Assembly (NCBI GenBank): GCA_016722705.1
Contig: JADKGN010000004.1
Location: 1,426,001-1,490,000 of the forward strand
Reading direction: 5' to 3'
Length of the DNA: 64,000 nucleotides
Source: Candidatus Dechloromonas phosphoritropha
GTDB lineage: Bacteria; Pseudomonadota; Gammaproteobacteria; Burkholderiales; Rhodocyclaceae
The stretch's first letter is position 1; each line of letters begins with the position of its first letter. This document shows positions 54,092 through 63,659 of the stretch, piece after piece. The position numbers and the translations under genes are program-made. Under the pieces are notes generated by a model that was not told the origin of the DNA, did not search any database, and saw only the letters and a list, made by a program, of their open reading frames with translations.

Positions 54092-55283
54092 ACAGGGGCG
54101 CTCCACCCGCGCCATTGCTTTTCTGCTGGCCAGCATGGCGGCGCTCGGCCCGTTCTCGATCGACACCTACTTGCCCTCGTTTCACGACATCGGTCAGAGC
54201 CTGAGGGCGACCCCCATCGAGGTCCAGCAGACGCTCTCGGTCTACCTGCTGGCCTTCGCCGTGATGACGCTCTGGCATGGCGCGCTGTCCGACCGCTTCG
54301 GCCGGCGCCGCGTCATCCTCGTTGCGCTTGCGCTGTTCGGCGCCGCCTCGGTAGGCTGCGCCTTTGCGACCTCGATCGAGCAGCTCTGGTTGTGGCGTGG
54401 GCTGCAGGGAATGACCGCCGGCGCCGGCATGGTGGTCTCACGCGCCATCGTCCGCGATCTGTTCGATGGCCCGCCGGCGCAACGCCTGATAGCGCAGATC
54501 ACGATGATGTTCGCGCTGGCCCCGGCGATCGCGCCGGTGATCGGCGGCTGGTTGCAGACATGGTTCGGCTGGCGTTCGGTTTTTGCCTTTCTGGTGCTGT
54601 CGACCGCAACACTCTGGATCGCCTGCTGGAAGCTCCTGCCCGAGACATTGCCGCTAGAGAGGCGTCAGTCACTCCACCCGGCCTACCTCGGCAAAGCGTA
54701 TTGGAGCGTGCTGACCTCGCCGCCGTTCCTGTTCGCCAGCGGCGCGCTGTCGCTGAATTTCGTCGGATTCTTTGTCTACGTACTGTCGGCGCCGGTGTTT
54801 CTGATGAACCACCTCGGCGTCTCGGAGACCAGTTTCCTCTGGCTCTTTGGCCCGGCCATGGGTGGGTTGATGCTGGGTTCATGGCTGGCGGGACGCTTCG
54901 CCGGAAGGCGCTCGCCTGGGGCGACGGTGAAGCTGGGATATGCTGTCATGGCCGTTGCCGCGTTGATCAATGTCGTCCTGAATCTGATCTTGCCGCCCAG
55001 CCTGCCGTGGATCGTCTTACCTTTGTTCCTGTACACGCTGGGCATGTCACTGGCCATGCCCAACTTGACGCTGTTCGCCCTCGACCCATTCCCCGACAAC
55101 CGGGGGATGGCCGCTTCGTGTCAAACATTCATGCAGTCTGGATTCAACAGCGTTGTCGCGGCAGCCGTCGCGCCAGCGGTCTGGGGGTCGACGCTGAGCC
55201 TGGCGCTCGCCATGGCCGGTTTCCTCGTTCTCGGATCCTTGGCTGCCCTGCTCTACCTGCGCTCAATTCTGCTGCCAGGGTAG
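54048..55283 (+). CDS. Bcr/CflA-type MFS drug efflux transporter
   Basis: About 411 residues, twelve membrane segments. MALGPFSIDTYLPSF-like start, motif A GALSDRFGRRRVIL near residue 83, motif C near APAIAPVIGGWLQ. Start unclear: ATG 54048 (used) overlaps comM by 44 bp; TTG 54084 is the alternative. Substrates unknown. Confidence 0.85.
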   Translation: MWPRQFSIGACPLAEQGRSTRAIAFLLASMAALGPFSIDTYLPSFHDIGQSLRATPIEVQQTLSVYLLAFAVMTLWHGALSDRFGRRRVILVALALFGAASVGCAFATSIEQLWLWRGLQGMTAGAGMVVSRAIVRDLFDGPPAQRLIAQITMMFALAPAIAPVIGGWLQTWFGWRSVFAFLVLSTATLWIACWKLLPETLPLERRQSLHPAYLGKAYWSVLTSPPFLFASGALSLNFVGFFVYVLSAPVFLMNHLGVSETSFLWLFGPAMGGLMLGSWLAGRFAGRRSPGATVKLGYAVMAVAALINVVLNLILPPSLPWIVLPLFLYTLGMSLAMPNLTLFALDPFPDNRGMAASCQTFMQSGFNSVVAAAVAPAVWGSTLSLALAMAGFLVLGSLAALLYLRSILLPG

Positions 55284-55667
55284 CCCGTGAAAGCGCCAGC
55301 CGCCGAGCGTCCCGCGATGATAGTTATCGTCGAGCGAGCCTTCGAATCCTTCGGCGACATTGATCACGTTGATGAAACCAGCGGCTTCGAGTGCCTCCCC
55401 GGCATCGCGTGAGCGGATTCCGCTGCGGCAGATGAGCAAGACCGGTCGCGACATGTCCCCTTCGACAAGATGCTTGACCTTGTCCGCGAAATGCGGATCG
55501 ATCTCCCAGTCCGGCGACTCCTGCCAGGCGATGTGTTCGGCGCCTTTCGGATGGCCGACATACATGTACTCGATCTCGGTGCGGCAATCGACCAGCAAGG
55601 CCTCGGGATTTGCTTGCAGGAAATTATGGGCGGCAACCGGATCAAGGTTCTGCATTGGGGTTTCCAT
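55263..55667 (-). CDS. Rhodanese-domain protein
   Basis: 134 residues from ATG 55667; ATG 55655, with GGAAA at proper spacing, is nearly as likely. Active-site loop LLICRSGIRSRDAG with Cys near residue 88; LVDCRTEIEY and HPKGAEHIAWQES are typical. Single-domain sulfurtransferase, cytosolic. Converges with the MFS gene, overlapping by 21 bp. Confidence 0.9.
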   Translation of the reverse strand: METPMQNLDPVAAHNFLQANPEALLVDCRTEIEYMYVGHPKGAEHIAWQESPDWEIDPHFADKVKHLVEGDMSRPVLLICRSGIRSRDAGEALEAAGFINVINVAEGFEGSLDDNYHRGTLGGWRFHGLPWQQN

Positions 55668-55724
55668 TGAATTTGAAGTCGCCGATATTATGAAGCCGGC
55701 GCAGGAACAGGATAAACTGGTCAC

Positions 55725-56219
55725 ATGAAGAAGACCAACTGGGTTGCGGCCGCGCTCGCGGCGATTGCAGGCGCCATTCTGCCAGCATGTGACATCGTCG
55801 TGCTGCCGGAGATCAAGCCGGGCATCACCACGGGTGTCGAGGTGCGCGCAAAAATGGGCAATCCGGGCTTCGAATTCCGAAACAATGACGGCACCGTGAC
55901 TTGGGAATATACCCGGCAGCCGGCAGGCGTTCATTGCTACATGATTACCCTGAGTGCGGATCAGGTCGTCCAGAAACTTGAGCAGGTCCTGAACGATAGC
56001 AATTATGCCAAGGCTCGCGAGGGGATGAGCCGCGACCAGGTTCGCCGCCTGCTCGGGAAGCCCGCCAACAAGATGGTCTTCGACAACCTTCACGAGGAAG
56101 TCTGGGAATGGCATATCGAAGGCATGCCGCACAACGAGCTGACCTATTTCAATGTCTATTTCGATACCGGAAGCGGTCTGCTCAAGAAGGCCGGCAAGCG
56201 CGTTGAGGTCCGGGGCTGA
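55725..56219 (+). CDS. BamE-like outer-membrane lipoprotein
   Basis: 164 residues. Signal MKKTNWVAAALAAIAGAILPAC with lipobox Cys 22. A first SmpA/OmlA repeat (IKPGITTGVEVRAKMGNPG) and a second (AREGMSRDQVRRLLGKPANKM) give two BamE-type folds, unlike single-domain BamE of E. coli. Probably outer-membrane assembly or stability; a role in the Bam complex is inference. Confidence 0.75.
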   Translation: MKKTNWVAAALAAIAGAILPACDIVVLPEIKPGITTGVEVRAKMGNPGFEFRNNDGTVTWEYTRQPAGVHCYMITLSADQVVQKLEQVLNDSNYAKAREGMSRDQVRRLLGKPANKMVFDNLHEEVWEWHIEGMPHNELTYFNVYFDTGSGLLKKAGKRVEVRG

Positions 56220-56233
56220 TCTCATCTGCTTGA

Positions 56234-56239
56234 TATAAT
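56234..56239 (+). promoter_or_regulatory. Likely -10 element of metH
   Basis: Perfect TATAAT 30 bp before the metH ATG. No well-spaced -35 was found (TTGAGG is 25 bp upstream, too far). The 49-bp gap leaves no room for a cobalamin riboswitch. Confidence 0.5.
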
Positions 56240-56268
56240 TCGGGGTTATCCCGTTCACGGAAGCCTCG

Positions 56269-59200
56269 ATGCAACCCGACCGCACTTCAGAACTTTCTGC
56301 CCTCCTCGCCCAACGCCTGCTCGTCCTCGACGGTGCGATGGGCACGATGATCCAGCGTCACAACCTGCAGGAGGCGGATTATCGCGGCGAGCGGTTCAAG
56401 GATCATCCGCACGACCTCAAAGGCAACAACGACCTGCTGGTGCTGACCCGACCGGAGATCATCGGTGGCATCCACCGCGCCTATCTTGAAGCCGGCGCCG
56501 ACATTTTCGAAACCTGCACCTTCAACTCGACCGCCGTTTCGCAAGCCGATTACAACTTGACCGAGATCGTCTACGAACTGAATTTCGAAGGCGCCAAACT
56601 CGCCCGCGAATTGTGCGACGAATTCACCGCCGCCAATCCGGACAAGCCGCGTTTCGTCGCCGGCGTCCTCGGCCCGACCAGCCGCACCGCTTCGATATCG
56701 CCGGACGTCAACGACCCCGGTTACCGCAACGTCACTTTCGACGAACTGGTAGCCAACTACACCGAAGCGATCAGCGGTCTGGTCGAGGGCGGCACTGATA
56801 TCCTGCTCGTCGAAACCATCTTCGACACGCTCAACGCCAAGGCCGCGCTGTTCGCCATCGAAACCTTCTTCGACAATGCCGGGCGGCGCTGGCCGGTAAT
56901 GGTCTCCGGCACCATCACCGACGCTTCCGGCCGCACGCTGTCCGGGCAGACCGCCGAGGCCTTCTGGAATTCGCTGAACCACATCCAGCCGCTCTCCTTC
57001 GGCCTCAACTGCGCGCTCGGCGCCAAGGAATTGCGCCAGTACGTCGAGGAACTGTCGCGCATTTGCGACTGCGCTGTTTCGGCCCACCCCAACGCCGGCC
57101 TGCCCAATGCCTTCGGCGGCTATGACGAAACGCCGGAGCAACTGGCCGACGAGATCGAGCGCTGGGCCATTGACGGCATCGTTAATATCGTCGGTGGCTG
57201 CTGCGGCACCACGCCCGAGCACATCCAGGTCATTGGCCAGCGGGTTGCTGCGGTCAACCCGCGAAAAGCGCCAAAAATCGAGAAAAAACTGCGCCTGTCC
57301 GGGCTGGAAGCGTTCAACGTCGGTGTCGATTCGCTGTACGTCAATGTCGGCGAACGGACCAACGTTACCGGCTCGAAAGCTTTCGCGCGGATGATTCTTG
57401 AAGGCCGCTTCGACGATGCGCTGGCCGTCGCCCGGCAGCAGGTCGAAAGCGGCGCGCAGGTCATCGACATCAACATGGACGAGGCGATGCTCGACTCGCT
57501 CGCCGCCATGGACAAATTCATCAAACTGATCGCCTCCGAACCGGACATCTCGCGCGTGCCGATCATGATCGACTCGTCAAAATGGGAAGTGATCGAGGCC
57601 GGCCTCAAGTGCATCCAGGGCAAGGGCATCGTCAATTCCATCTCGATGAAGGAAGGCGAAGCCAAGTTCATCGAGCAGGCCAGACTCGCCCGCCGCTATG
57701 GCGCGGCGGTCATCGTCATGGCCTTCGACGAGAAGGGCCAGGCCGATACTTTCGCCCGCAAGACCGAGATTTCCAAGCGCGCCTATGAACTGCTGTTGAG
57801 CATCGGTTTCCCGGCCGAAGACATCATCTTTGACCCGAACATTTTCGCCATCGCCACCGGCATTGCGGAACACGACAACTACGCCGTCGATTTCATCAAT
57901 TCGGTGCGCTGGATCAAGCAGAACCTGCCACACGCCCACATTTCCGGCGGCGTTTCCAACGTCTCCTTCAGCTTCCGCGGCAATGACGCCGTGCGCGAAG
58001 CCATCCACACCGTCTTCCTCTACCACGCCATCAAGGCCGGCATGACAATGGGCATCGTCAATGCCGGCATGCTCGGCATCTACGACGATCTGGAGCCGGT
58101 GCTGCGCGACAAGGTCGAAGACGTGGTGCTCAACCGCCACCCGGGCGCCGGCGAGGCACTGGTCGATTTCGCCATCACCGTCAAGGAAGGCAAGGCCAAG
58201 GACACCGGGCCGGATCTTTCCTGGCGCGAACAGTCGGTGGAAAAGCGCCTTGAACACGCGCTGATCAAGGGCATTACCGATTTCGTCGTGGCTGACACCG
58301 AGGAGGTCCGCGCCCAGCTCGAAGCTGCTGGCAAGCCGCCGCTCTCCGTTATCGAAGGCCCGTTGATGGCGGGCATGAACCATGTCGGCGATCTGTTCGG
58401 CGCCGGCAAGATGTTCCTGCCACAGGTCGTCAAATCGGCTCGCGTCATGAAGCAGGCAGTCGCCCACCTGCTGCCTTTCATCGAGGCTGAAAAATCACGC
58501 ACCGGCCTGGGCAGCAAGGGCAAGATCCTGATGGCCACCGTTAAGGGCGACGTGCACGACATCGGCAAAAATATCGTCGGCGTCGTACTGGGCTGTAACG
58601 GCTACGATGTCGTCGACCTCGGGGTCATGGTCAGTTGCGACAACATCCTGAAGGCGGCGCTCGAACATCGGGTGGACATCATCGGCCTGTCCGGCCTGAT
58701 CACCCCGTCTCTCGAAGAAATGGCGCACGTCGCCAGCGAAATGCAGCGCCTGAACATGAAACAGCCGTTACTGATCGGTGGCGCGACGACCAGCCGCGCC
58801 CACACCGCGATCAAGATCGTACCCAAAACCGAAGGCACCGTGGTCTACGTGCCGGATGCCTCGCGCGCTGTTGGCGTCGCCACCAAACTTTTGTCCACCG
58901 AGCAGCGCGACGCCTACATGGCCGAAATCGTTGCCGAATACGAAGCCGTCCGCGCCGAACACGCCGGCCGCAAGGGCGCTACGTTGGTCACGCTGGAAGA
59001 GGCGCGCGCCAACCGTTTCACGTGGAACGAACACTTCACCCCCACCATTCCGAACGAGCTCGGCCTGCAAGCCATCACCATGAAACTGGAGGACATCGCC
59101 CTCTTCATCGACTGGTCGCCTTTCTTCCGGAGCTGGGATCTGGCCGGCCGCTACCCCGCCATTCTGGAAAATGACGTGGTCGGCGAAACCGCCCGCCAGT

Positions 59201-59931
59201 TGTTCGCCGATGCCAAGGCCATGCTGTCCAAAATCGTTGGAGAAAAGTGGTTGACTGCAAGAGCCGTCTTCGGCCTCTACCCGGCGCGCGGCGATAATGA
59301 AGACATCATCATCTATAGCGACGAAAGCCGGACCACCGAACTGACGCGCTGGGTCGGCTTGCGCCAGCAGCACAAGCAGCCGAAAGGCCGCTTCAACGTG
59401 GGACTGGCCGACTATGTCGGCGAACGCGACTACGCCGGTGCCTTCGCCGTCACCGCCGGCCTCGGCATCGAGGCCCGGGTCGCCGAGTTCGAGGCGACCC
59501 ACGACGACTACTCGGCAATCATGCTCAAGTCACTGGCCGATCGCCTTGCCGAAGCCGCTGCCGAGTGGTTGCACCTTCAGGTGCGCACCAAGTACTGGGG
59601 ATATGCCGAAGAGGAAGCGCTCACTAACGACGCCCTGATTTCGGAAAAATACACCGGCATCCGCCCTGCCCCCGGTTACGCGGCCTGCCCCGATCACACT
59701 GCCAAGCGCGAACTGTTCGCCCTGCTCGACGCCCCGGCCAATGCCGGCATGGAGCTGACCGAATCCTGTGCGATGATGCCGGCGGCGGCCGTTTCCGGCT
59801 TTTATATCGGTCACCCGGCCGCTACCTACTTCGCCATTCCGAAGATCGGCCGCGACCAGGTGGAAGACTGGGCGAAGCGCAAGAGCATGTCGGTCAAGGA
59901 GGCGGAATACTGGCTCGCACCGCTGTTGTAA
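56269..59931 (+). CDS. metH: Cobalamin-dependent methionine synthase
   Basis: 1220 residues, full length. Homocysteine domain with zinc motif GGCCGT near residue 307; pterin domain (NVGERTNVTGSKAFARMI near residue 361); B12-binding domain with DVHDIGKNIV (DxHxxG) near residue 762; C-terminal SAM-dependent reactivation domain (RPAPGYAACPDH near residue 1135). Converts homocysteine to methionine. ATG 56269 has GGAAG upstream. Confidence 0.97.
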   Translation: MQPDRTSELSALLAQRLLVLDGAMGTMIQRHNLQEADYRGERFKDHPHDLKGNNDLLVLTRPEIIGGIHRAYLEAGADIFETCTFNSTAVSQADYNLTEIVYELNFEGAKLARELCDEFTAANPDKPRFVAGVLGPTSRTASISPDVNDPGYRNVTFDELVANYTEAISGLVEGGTDILLVETIFDTLNAKAALFAIETFFDNAGRRWPVMVSGTITDASGRTLSGQTAEAFWNSLNHIQPLSFGLNCALGAKELRQYVEELSRICDCAVSAHPNAGLPNAFGGYDETPEQLADEIERWAIDGIVNIVGGCCGTTPEHIQVIGQRVAAVNPRKAPKIEKKLRLSGLEAFNVGVDSLYVNVGERTNVTGSKAFARMILEGRFDDALAVARQQVESGAQVIDINMDEAMLDSLAAMDKFIKLIASEPDISRVPIMIDSSKWEVIEAGLKCIQGKGIVNSISMKEGEAKFIEQARLARRYGAAVIVMAFDEKGQADTFARKTEISKRAYELLLSIGFPAEDIIFDPNIFAIATGIAEHDNYAVDFINSVRWIKQNLPHAHISGGVSNVSFSFRGNDAVREAIHTVFLYHAIKAGMTMGIVNAGMLGIYDDLEPVLRDKVEDVVLNRHPGAGEALVDFAITVKEGKAKDTGPDLSWREQSVEKRLEHALIKGITDFVVADTEEVRAQLEAAGKPPLSVIEGPLMAGMNHVGDLFGAGKMFLPQVVKSARVMKQAVAHLLPFIEAEKSRTGLGSKGKILMATVKGDVHDIGKNIVGVVLGCNGYDVVDLGVMVSCDNILKAALEHRVDIIGLSGLITPSLEEMAHVASEMQRLNMKQPLLIGGATTSRAHTAIKIVPKTEGTVVYVPDASRAVGVATKLLSTEQRDAYMAEIVAEYEAVRAEHAGRKGATLVTLEEARANRFTWNEHFTPTIPNELGLQAITMKLEDIALFIDWSPFFRSWDLAGRYPAILENDVVGETARQLFADAKAMLSKIVGEKWLTARAVFGLYPARGDNEDIIIYSDESRTTELTRWVGLRQQHKQPKGRFNVGLADYVGERDYAGAFAVTAGLGIEARVAEFEATHDDYSAIMLKSLADRLAEAAAEWLHLQVRTKYWGYAEEEALTNDALISEKYTGIRPAPGYAACPDHTAKRELFALLDAPANAGMELTESCAMMPAAAVSGFYIGHPAATYFAIPKIGRDQVEDWAKRKSMSVKEAEYWLAPLL

Positions 59932-60941
59932 TCGTTCACAAGGACGTCGAGCTCCTGACCTTCAACACGCTGGCCCTCCCAGGTTCGGCGGCGCTCTTTG
60001 CTCGTGTCGAGGAGGCCGGACAACTTGCCGACCCAATACTTGCCCAAACCCCGCACTTCATCCTCGGCGGCGGCAGCAACCTGGTGCTGACCGGCGACTT
60101 CGACGGGCTGGTACTGCATATGGCCATTCCCGGAAAACGGCTGGTGAAGGAGGATAGCGAAGCCTTCTACATCGAAGCCGGCGCCGGTGAGAACTGGCAT
60201 GATTTCGTGCAATGGTCGCTGGCGCAGGGCTGGCCGGGGCTGGAGAACCTGTCGCTGATTCCCGGCACGGTCGGCGCCGCGCCGATCCAGAATATTGGCG
60301 CTTATGGGCTGGAAGTGGGCCAGATGGTGCACTCGGTCAAGGCCTGGGATTTTGAAAATCGGGCGTTTTTTGCTGTCGACCGTGACAATTGCCACTTCGC
60401 CTACCGGGATAGCGTGTTCAAGCAACGCGGTTGGCATCTGGATGGGCGCGTGGCGATTACCTCGGTCATTTTTCGCCTGCCCAAAGTCTGGCAGCCGAAC
60501 ACGCGTTATGCCGATGTGGCGCAGGAACTGGCTGCCCAAATCATCGAATCACCGGCCCCCAAGGACATAGCCGCCGCCATCATCGCCGTACGCCAGCGCA
60601 AGCTGCCCGATCCGACCCGGATTCCAAACGCGGGCAGTTTCTTTCACAACCCGGTGGTCGACCGTGCTATCGCCGACAAACTCGGTACCGCGCACCCTCG
60701 CCTGCCACGCTACCCGCAACCCGATGGCCGGGTCAAGCTGGCAGCCGGCTGGCTGATCGAACAGGCCGGCTGGAAAGGCAGGAACCTCGGCCCGGTCGGC
60801 ATGTATGAAAAGCAGGCGCTGGTGCTGGTCAATCGCGGTAGTGCAAATGGCGCCGATGTGCGCCGGACGATGGCGGCGGTTCAGACCGATGTCCGTGCCC
60901 GCTTCGGCATCGACCTTAGTCCGGAGCCGATTTTCCTCTGA
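59910..60941 (+). CDS. murB: UDP-N-acetylenolpyruvoylglucosamine reductase
   Basis: The family N-terminus (VELLTFNTLALPG) lies well upstream of the first GTG (60084), so translation must begin near the end of metH. No ATG, GTG or TTG is in frame there. CTG 59910 lies 7 nt after a perfect AAGGAGG (59896-59902) and gives 343 residues, the normal length. FILGGGSNLVL binds FAD; GAAPIQNIGAYG, YRDSVFK and NAGSFFHNPVV follow. It makes UDP-MurNAc. The start overlaps metH by 22 bp. Confidence 0.93.
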   Translation: MARTAVVIVHKDVELLTFNTLALPGSAALFARVEEAGQLADPILAQTPHFILGGGSNLVLTGDFDGLVLHMAIPGKRLVKEDSEAFYIEAGAGENWHDFVQWSLAQGWPGLENLSLIPGTVGAAPIQNIGAYGLEVGQMVHSVKAWDFENRAFFAVDRDNCHFAYRDSVFKQRGWHLDGRVAITSVIFRLPKVWQPNTRYADVAQELAAQIIESPAPKDIAAAIIAVRQRKLPDPTRIPNAGSFFHNPVVDRAIADKLGTAHPRLPRYPQPDGRVKLAAGWLIEQAGWKGRNLGPVGMYEKQALVLVNRGSANGADVRRTMAAVQTDVRARFGIDLSPEPIFL

Positions 60942-61626
60942 CCGCCAGACAGCCGGCGATGCCGGTTGCCAGCGCATCGGCCATGCGTATCTGGCGCTCG
61001 CCATCGAGTAGTTCGAGTTCTTCTTCGCGATGCTTGATGACGCCGGCCTCGAATAGTACGGCAGGAAATGTTGATTTGTGCAGAACCACCAGATTGTCGT
61101 AATACCAGACACCGTTTTCGGCATCAGCCGGCTGGTGCTTGCGGCCATGCCACGGCGTCGGCTCGAGTCCGGCGCGGCGCAGCGTGGCGCCCATCGCCGA
61201 AGCGCAGCGCAGACTGGCTACAAGGTCCGGGTTGCGGCGCGAAACGAATATTCCGAAACCGCGCTTGAGCGTCGTGTAGCTCGTTTCGCTACCGTCCCAG
61301 TCCCATTCTTGCAGGTACTCGGCAGCGATCGAATCATGATGAATCGACACGAAGAAATCACTGCCGCGCGCCTGTTCCGGTCGCTCGGCGAGACTGCCGA
61401 TGGTGCCGGACGCATTAATTTCACGCACTGCGAAACCGCGTACCTGCAAAGCTAATACCAGTTGTGCCGCCAGTTGCCGATTAAAGTCAAACTCGCTGCG
61501 CCCACGCGCGCTGGTCGCCCCCGGTACGGCCAGCGTATGGCCGACATCGACTGCTACTCGCGGCGCGCCAGCAATCGTCGCGGTCGACAGCAAAAAGCCG
61601 GCAAATCCGCCCATGAGATAACGCAT
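60916..61626 (-). CDS. N-acetylmuramoyl-L-alanine amidase
   Basis: 236 residues from ATG 61626. Signal peptide (LMGGFAGFLLSTATIAGA), then Amidase_3 fold: VAVDVGHT (zinc His) near residue 26, SIHHDS near residue 95, and the catalytic Glu region AVLFEAGVIKH. It cleaves the peptide stem from peptidoglycan in the periplasm. Convergent with murB, 26-bp overlap. Confidence 0.88.
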   Translation of the reverse strand: MRYLMGGFAGFLLSTATIAGAPRVAVDVGHTLAVPGATSARGRSEFDFNRQLAAQLVLALQVRGFAVREINASGTIGSLAERPEQARGSDFFVSIHHDSIAAEYLQEWDWDGSETSYTTLKRGFGIFVSRRNPDLVASLRCASAMGATLRRAGLEPTPWHGRKHQPADAENGVWYYDNLVVLHKSTFPAVLFEAGVIKHREEELELLDGERQIRMADALATGIAGCLAVRGKSAPD

Positions 61627-61682
61627 CACCAGCCTACGCAACAGGCGGGTCCACGCAATTGAACAGCGAGAACAAGCGTGAA

Positions 61683-62006
61683 TCAGAAATCCGCCGCAGC
61701 TTCCCACAGGATATTGGCCTGCGGCCCGCCCTTGGCAGTGCGCTCCAGCATGTCGATCAGCGGCCAGGCACGAGGACCGAGCGCAACGCCCTGCTCCGCG
61801 CCTTCATCGTCAACTTCCGGCTTGTTGTCGCTCGCTTCGCCGCGCGCGACGGCTTCGCGCAGAAGGGTCGCCGCCGGCAACATTTCATCACGCGTAAAGG
61901 TGCCGCGCCGGCCGGTTTCCTTGCCGGCAGCACGCAACAGCGTCCCGGCCATTTCGGCGAACATCATAAGCTCGCCGGTTTCACTTGATACGAATTTGAC
62001 CAACAT
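61683..62006 (-). CDS. DUF1840 protein
   Basis: 107 residues. MLVKFVSSETGELMMFAEMA start and C-terminal ALGPRAWPLIDMLERTAKGG are diagnostic of DUF1840, a betaproteobacterial family of unknown function. Short cytosolic protein. Confidence 0.9.
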   Translation of the reverse strand: MLVKFVSSETGELMMFAEMAGTLLRAAGKETGRRGTFTRDEMLPAATLLREAVARGEASDNKPEVDDEGAEQGVALGPRAWPLIDMLERTAKGGPQANILWEAAADF

Positions 62007-62093
62007 CTGAATAACTCCTCGAATGTGTTCCTCACGGCGGTTGTCAGACCGCCCGCGCTTCATGCAGAATAGCCACCGGGGGTACAACTTGAC

Positions 62094-62744
62094 ATGACGA
62101 CACATATTACAGCCAATCCACTGGAGACAGGGAGCGACGAACTCGAGCGCTATGCGCTCGAGGAGTGCTACAGGCGACAGCGGACCGGCTACAGCCCCTC
62201 GGTTCTTGTCATTCCGGTGGACAGTTGCGAAATGGTGATCAAGTTTGCCCGGTGCGGCGCCTGCGTTGTCGCCTGCGACTCGGCATCGAGAATGCCGGAC
62301 TTTGAACACTTCGTCCTGACGAGCGGATTCCGCAAGCAGATCGAGTTTTCAACCGGCAACTTGACCGCCCTGCCGGAAGGTTCGGCCGGTGAGCCTTTCG
62401 ATATCATCGTCGTGCCGCACGGTCTCTGCGGCCTGCCTTACGCGGAGGCAGCCAAGGTTGTGCGCCAGCTTCTGCTCAAGTTACGCATCGGCGGCAAGCT
62501 CTTCGTTTCGATTTTGGGTCTGCATTCGGAGCTAGGCAGCGACTACACCGATTTCGATCTGCGCGTCGAACAACGCTATGCCCCGCTCGCCCCGGCCATT
62601 GCTGAAAGGTATGGAATTGAAGGTGCGGTGTGTCTTTACAGCGAGCGCAACCTCTTCATGCTGTTGCTGGAAGCGGGTGCCAGCGTTCTCCGCACGATGA
62701 CCACCACCCACGGCAATGTGAAAGGTGTGGCGGTCCGCGTGTGA
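62094..62744 (+). CDS. Methyltransferase-like protein
   Basis: 216 residues. The central part resembles a Rossmann-fold class I methyltransferase (FDIIVVPHGLCGLP, then LLLKLRIGGKLFVSILG), but the SAM-binding glycine loop is poor: VIKFARCGACVVACDSAS. Possibly degenerate or non-catalytic. The stop overlaps the ROK kinase start by 4 nt. Confidence 0.55.
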   Translation: MTTHITANPLETGSDELERYALEECYRRQRTGYSPSVLVIPVDSCEMVIKFARCGACVVACDSASRMPDFEHFVLTSGFRKQIEFSTGNLTALPEGSAGEPFDIIVVPHGLCGLPYAEAAKVVRQLLLKLRIGGKLFVSILGLHSELGSDYTDFDLRVEQRYAPLAPAIAERYGIEGAVCLYSERNLFMLLLEAGASVLRTMTTTHGNVKGVAVRV

Positions 62745-63643
62745 ACCGACTGCGCATCGGCATCGACCTTGGTGGCACGAAGATCGAGATCATTGCGCTG
62801 AGCGGCAACGGTGTGGAATTGCTGCGGCGCCGCGTTGCCACCCCGCAAGGAGACTACTCTGCGACGTTGCAGGCTGTCGCCACGCTGGTCGACGCGGTCG
62901 AGAATGAACTCGGCCAGCGCGGGACTGTGGGTATCGGCATTCCGGGGGCAGAATCCCTTGGCGATGGGCGGATCAAGAACGCCAACTCGACCTGGCTGAA
63001 CGGCCGGCGGCTGCGCCTCGACCTCGAAGCCGTTCTGGGACGCGAGGTGCGCCTGGCCAACGATGCCAACTGCTTTGCGCTTTCCGAAGCCAGTGACGGC
63101 GCCGGCCGGGGTGCCGAAGTCGTGTTCGGTGTCATCCTCGGTACCGGCGTCGGCGGCGGCATCGTCGTTGGCGGCGATGTCCTGAGCGGCGCCAATGCCA
63201 TCGCCGGTGAATGGGGTCACAACCCTCTACCGCTGCCTGGTCTCGACGATCTCCCGTTGCCCGCCTGCTATTGCGGCCGCGTCGGCTGTATCGAAACCTA
63301 CCTGAGCGGCCCGGGACTATGGCGTGACCACAGCGCACACGGCGGAGAATTTCTAATGCCACCGGAAATCGCAAATCGTGCGCAAGCTGGAGATGCCGCC
63401 TGCGAGGCTACGCTACGCCGCTACGAAGCACGCCTCGGCCGGGCGCTGGCCGGGATCATCAACATCCTCGATCCACAGGTCATCGTCCTGGGCGGCGGCT
63501 TGTCGAATCTGGAACGGCTTTATCGCAACCTGCCAGCCTGTTGCGGTCCACACGTTTTTTCCGATGTTTTTTGCACACGCTTCGTGCCGCCGGCACATGG
63601 CGACTCGTCGGGAGTGCGTGGCGCCGCGTGGCTGTGGAATTGA
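62741..63643 (+). CDS. ROK-family sugar kinase
   Basis: 300 residues from GTG 62741. RIGIDLGGTKIEII phosphate loop, GIPGAESL, NDANCFALSEA, GTGVGGGIVV, and the zinc motif CYCGRVGCIETYLSG. Fructokinase or N-acetylglucosamine kinase type; the sugar is unknown. Confidence 0.92.
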   Translation: MNRLRIGIDLGGTKIEIIALSGNGVELLRRRVATPQGDYSATLQAVATLVDAVENELGQRGTVGIGIPGAESLGDGRIKNANSTWLNGRRLRLDLEAVLGREVRLANDANCFALSEASDGAGRGAEVVFGVILGTGVGGGIVVGGDVLSGANAIAGEWGHNPLPLPGLDDLPLPACYCGRVGCIETYLSGPGLWRDHSAHGGEFLMPPEIANRAQAGDAACEATLRRYEARLGRALAGIINILDPQVIVLGGGLSNLERLYRNLPACCGPHVFSDVFCTRFVPPAHGDSSGVRGAAWLWN

Positions 63644-63659
63644 GGGCAGAATTTCAACC

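Noticed and set aside
56220..56268. Cobalamin riboswitch before metH
   Set aside because: The gap is only 49 bp and has no B12-box pattern.
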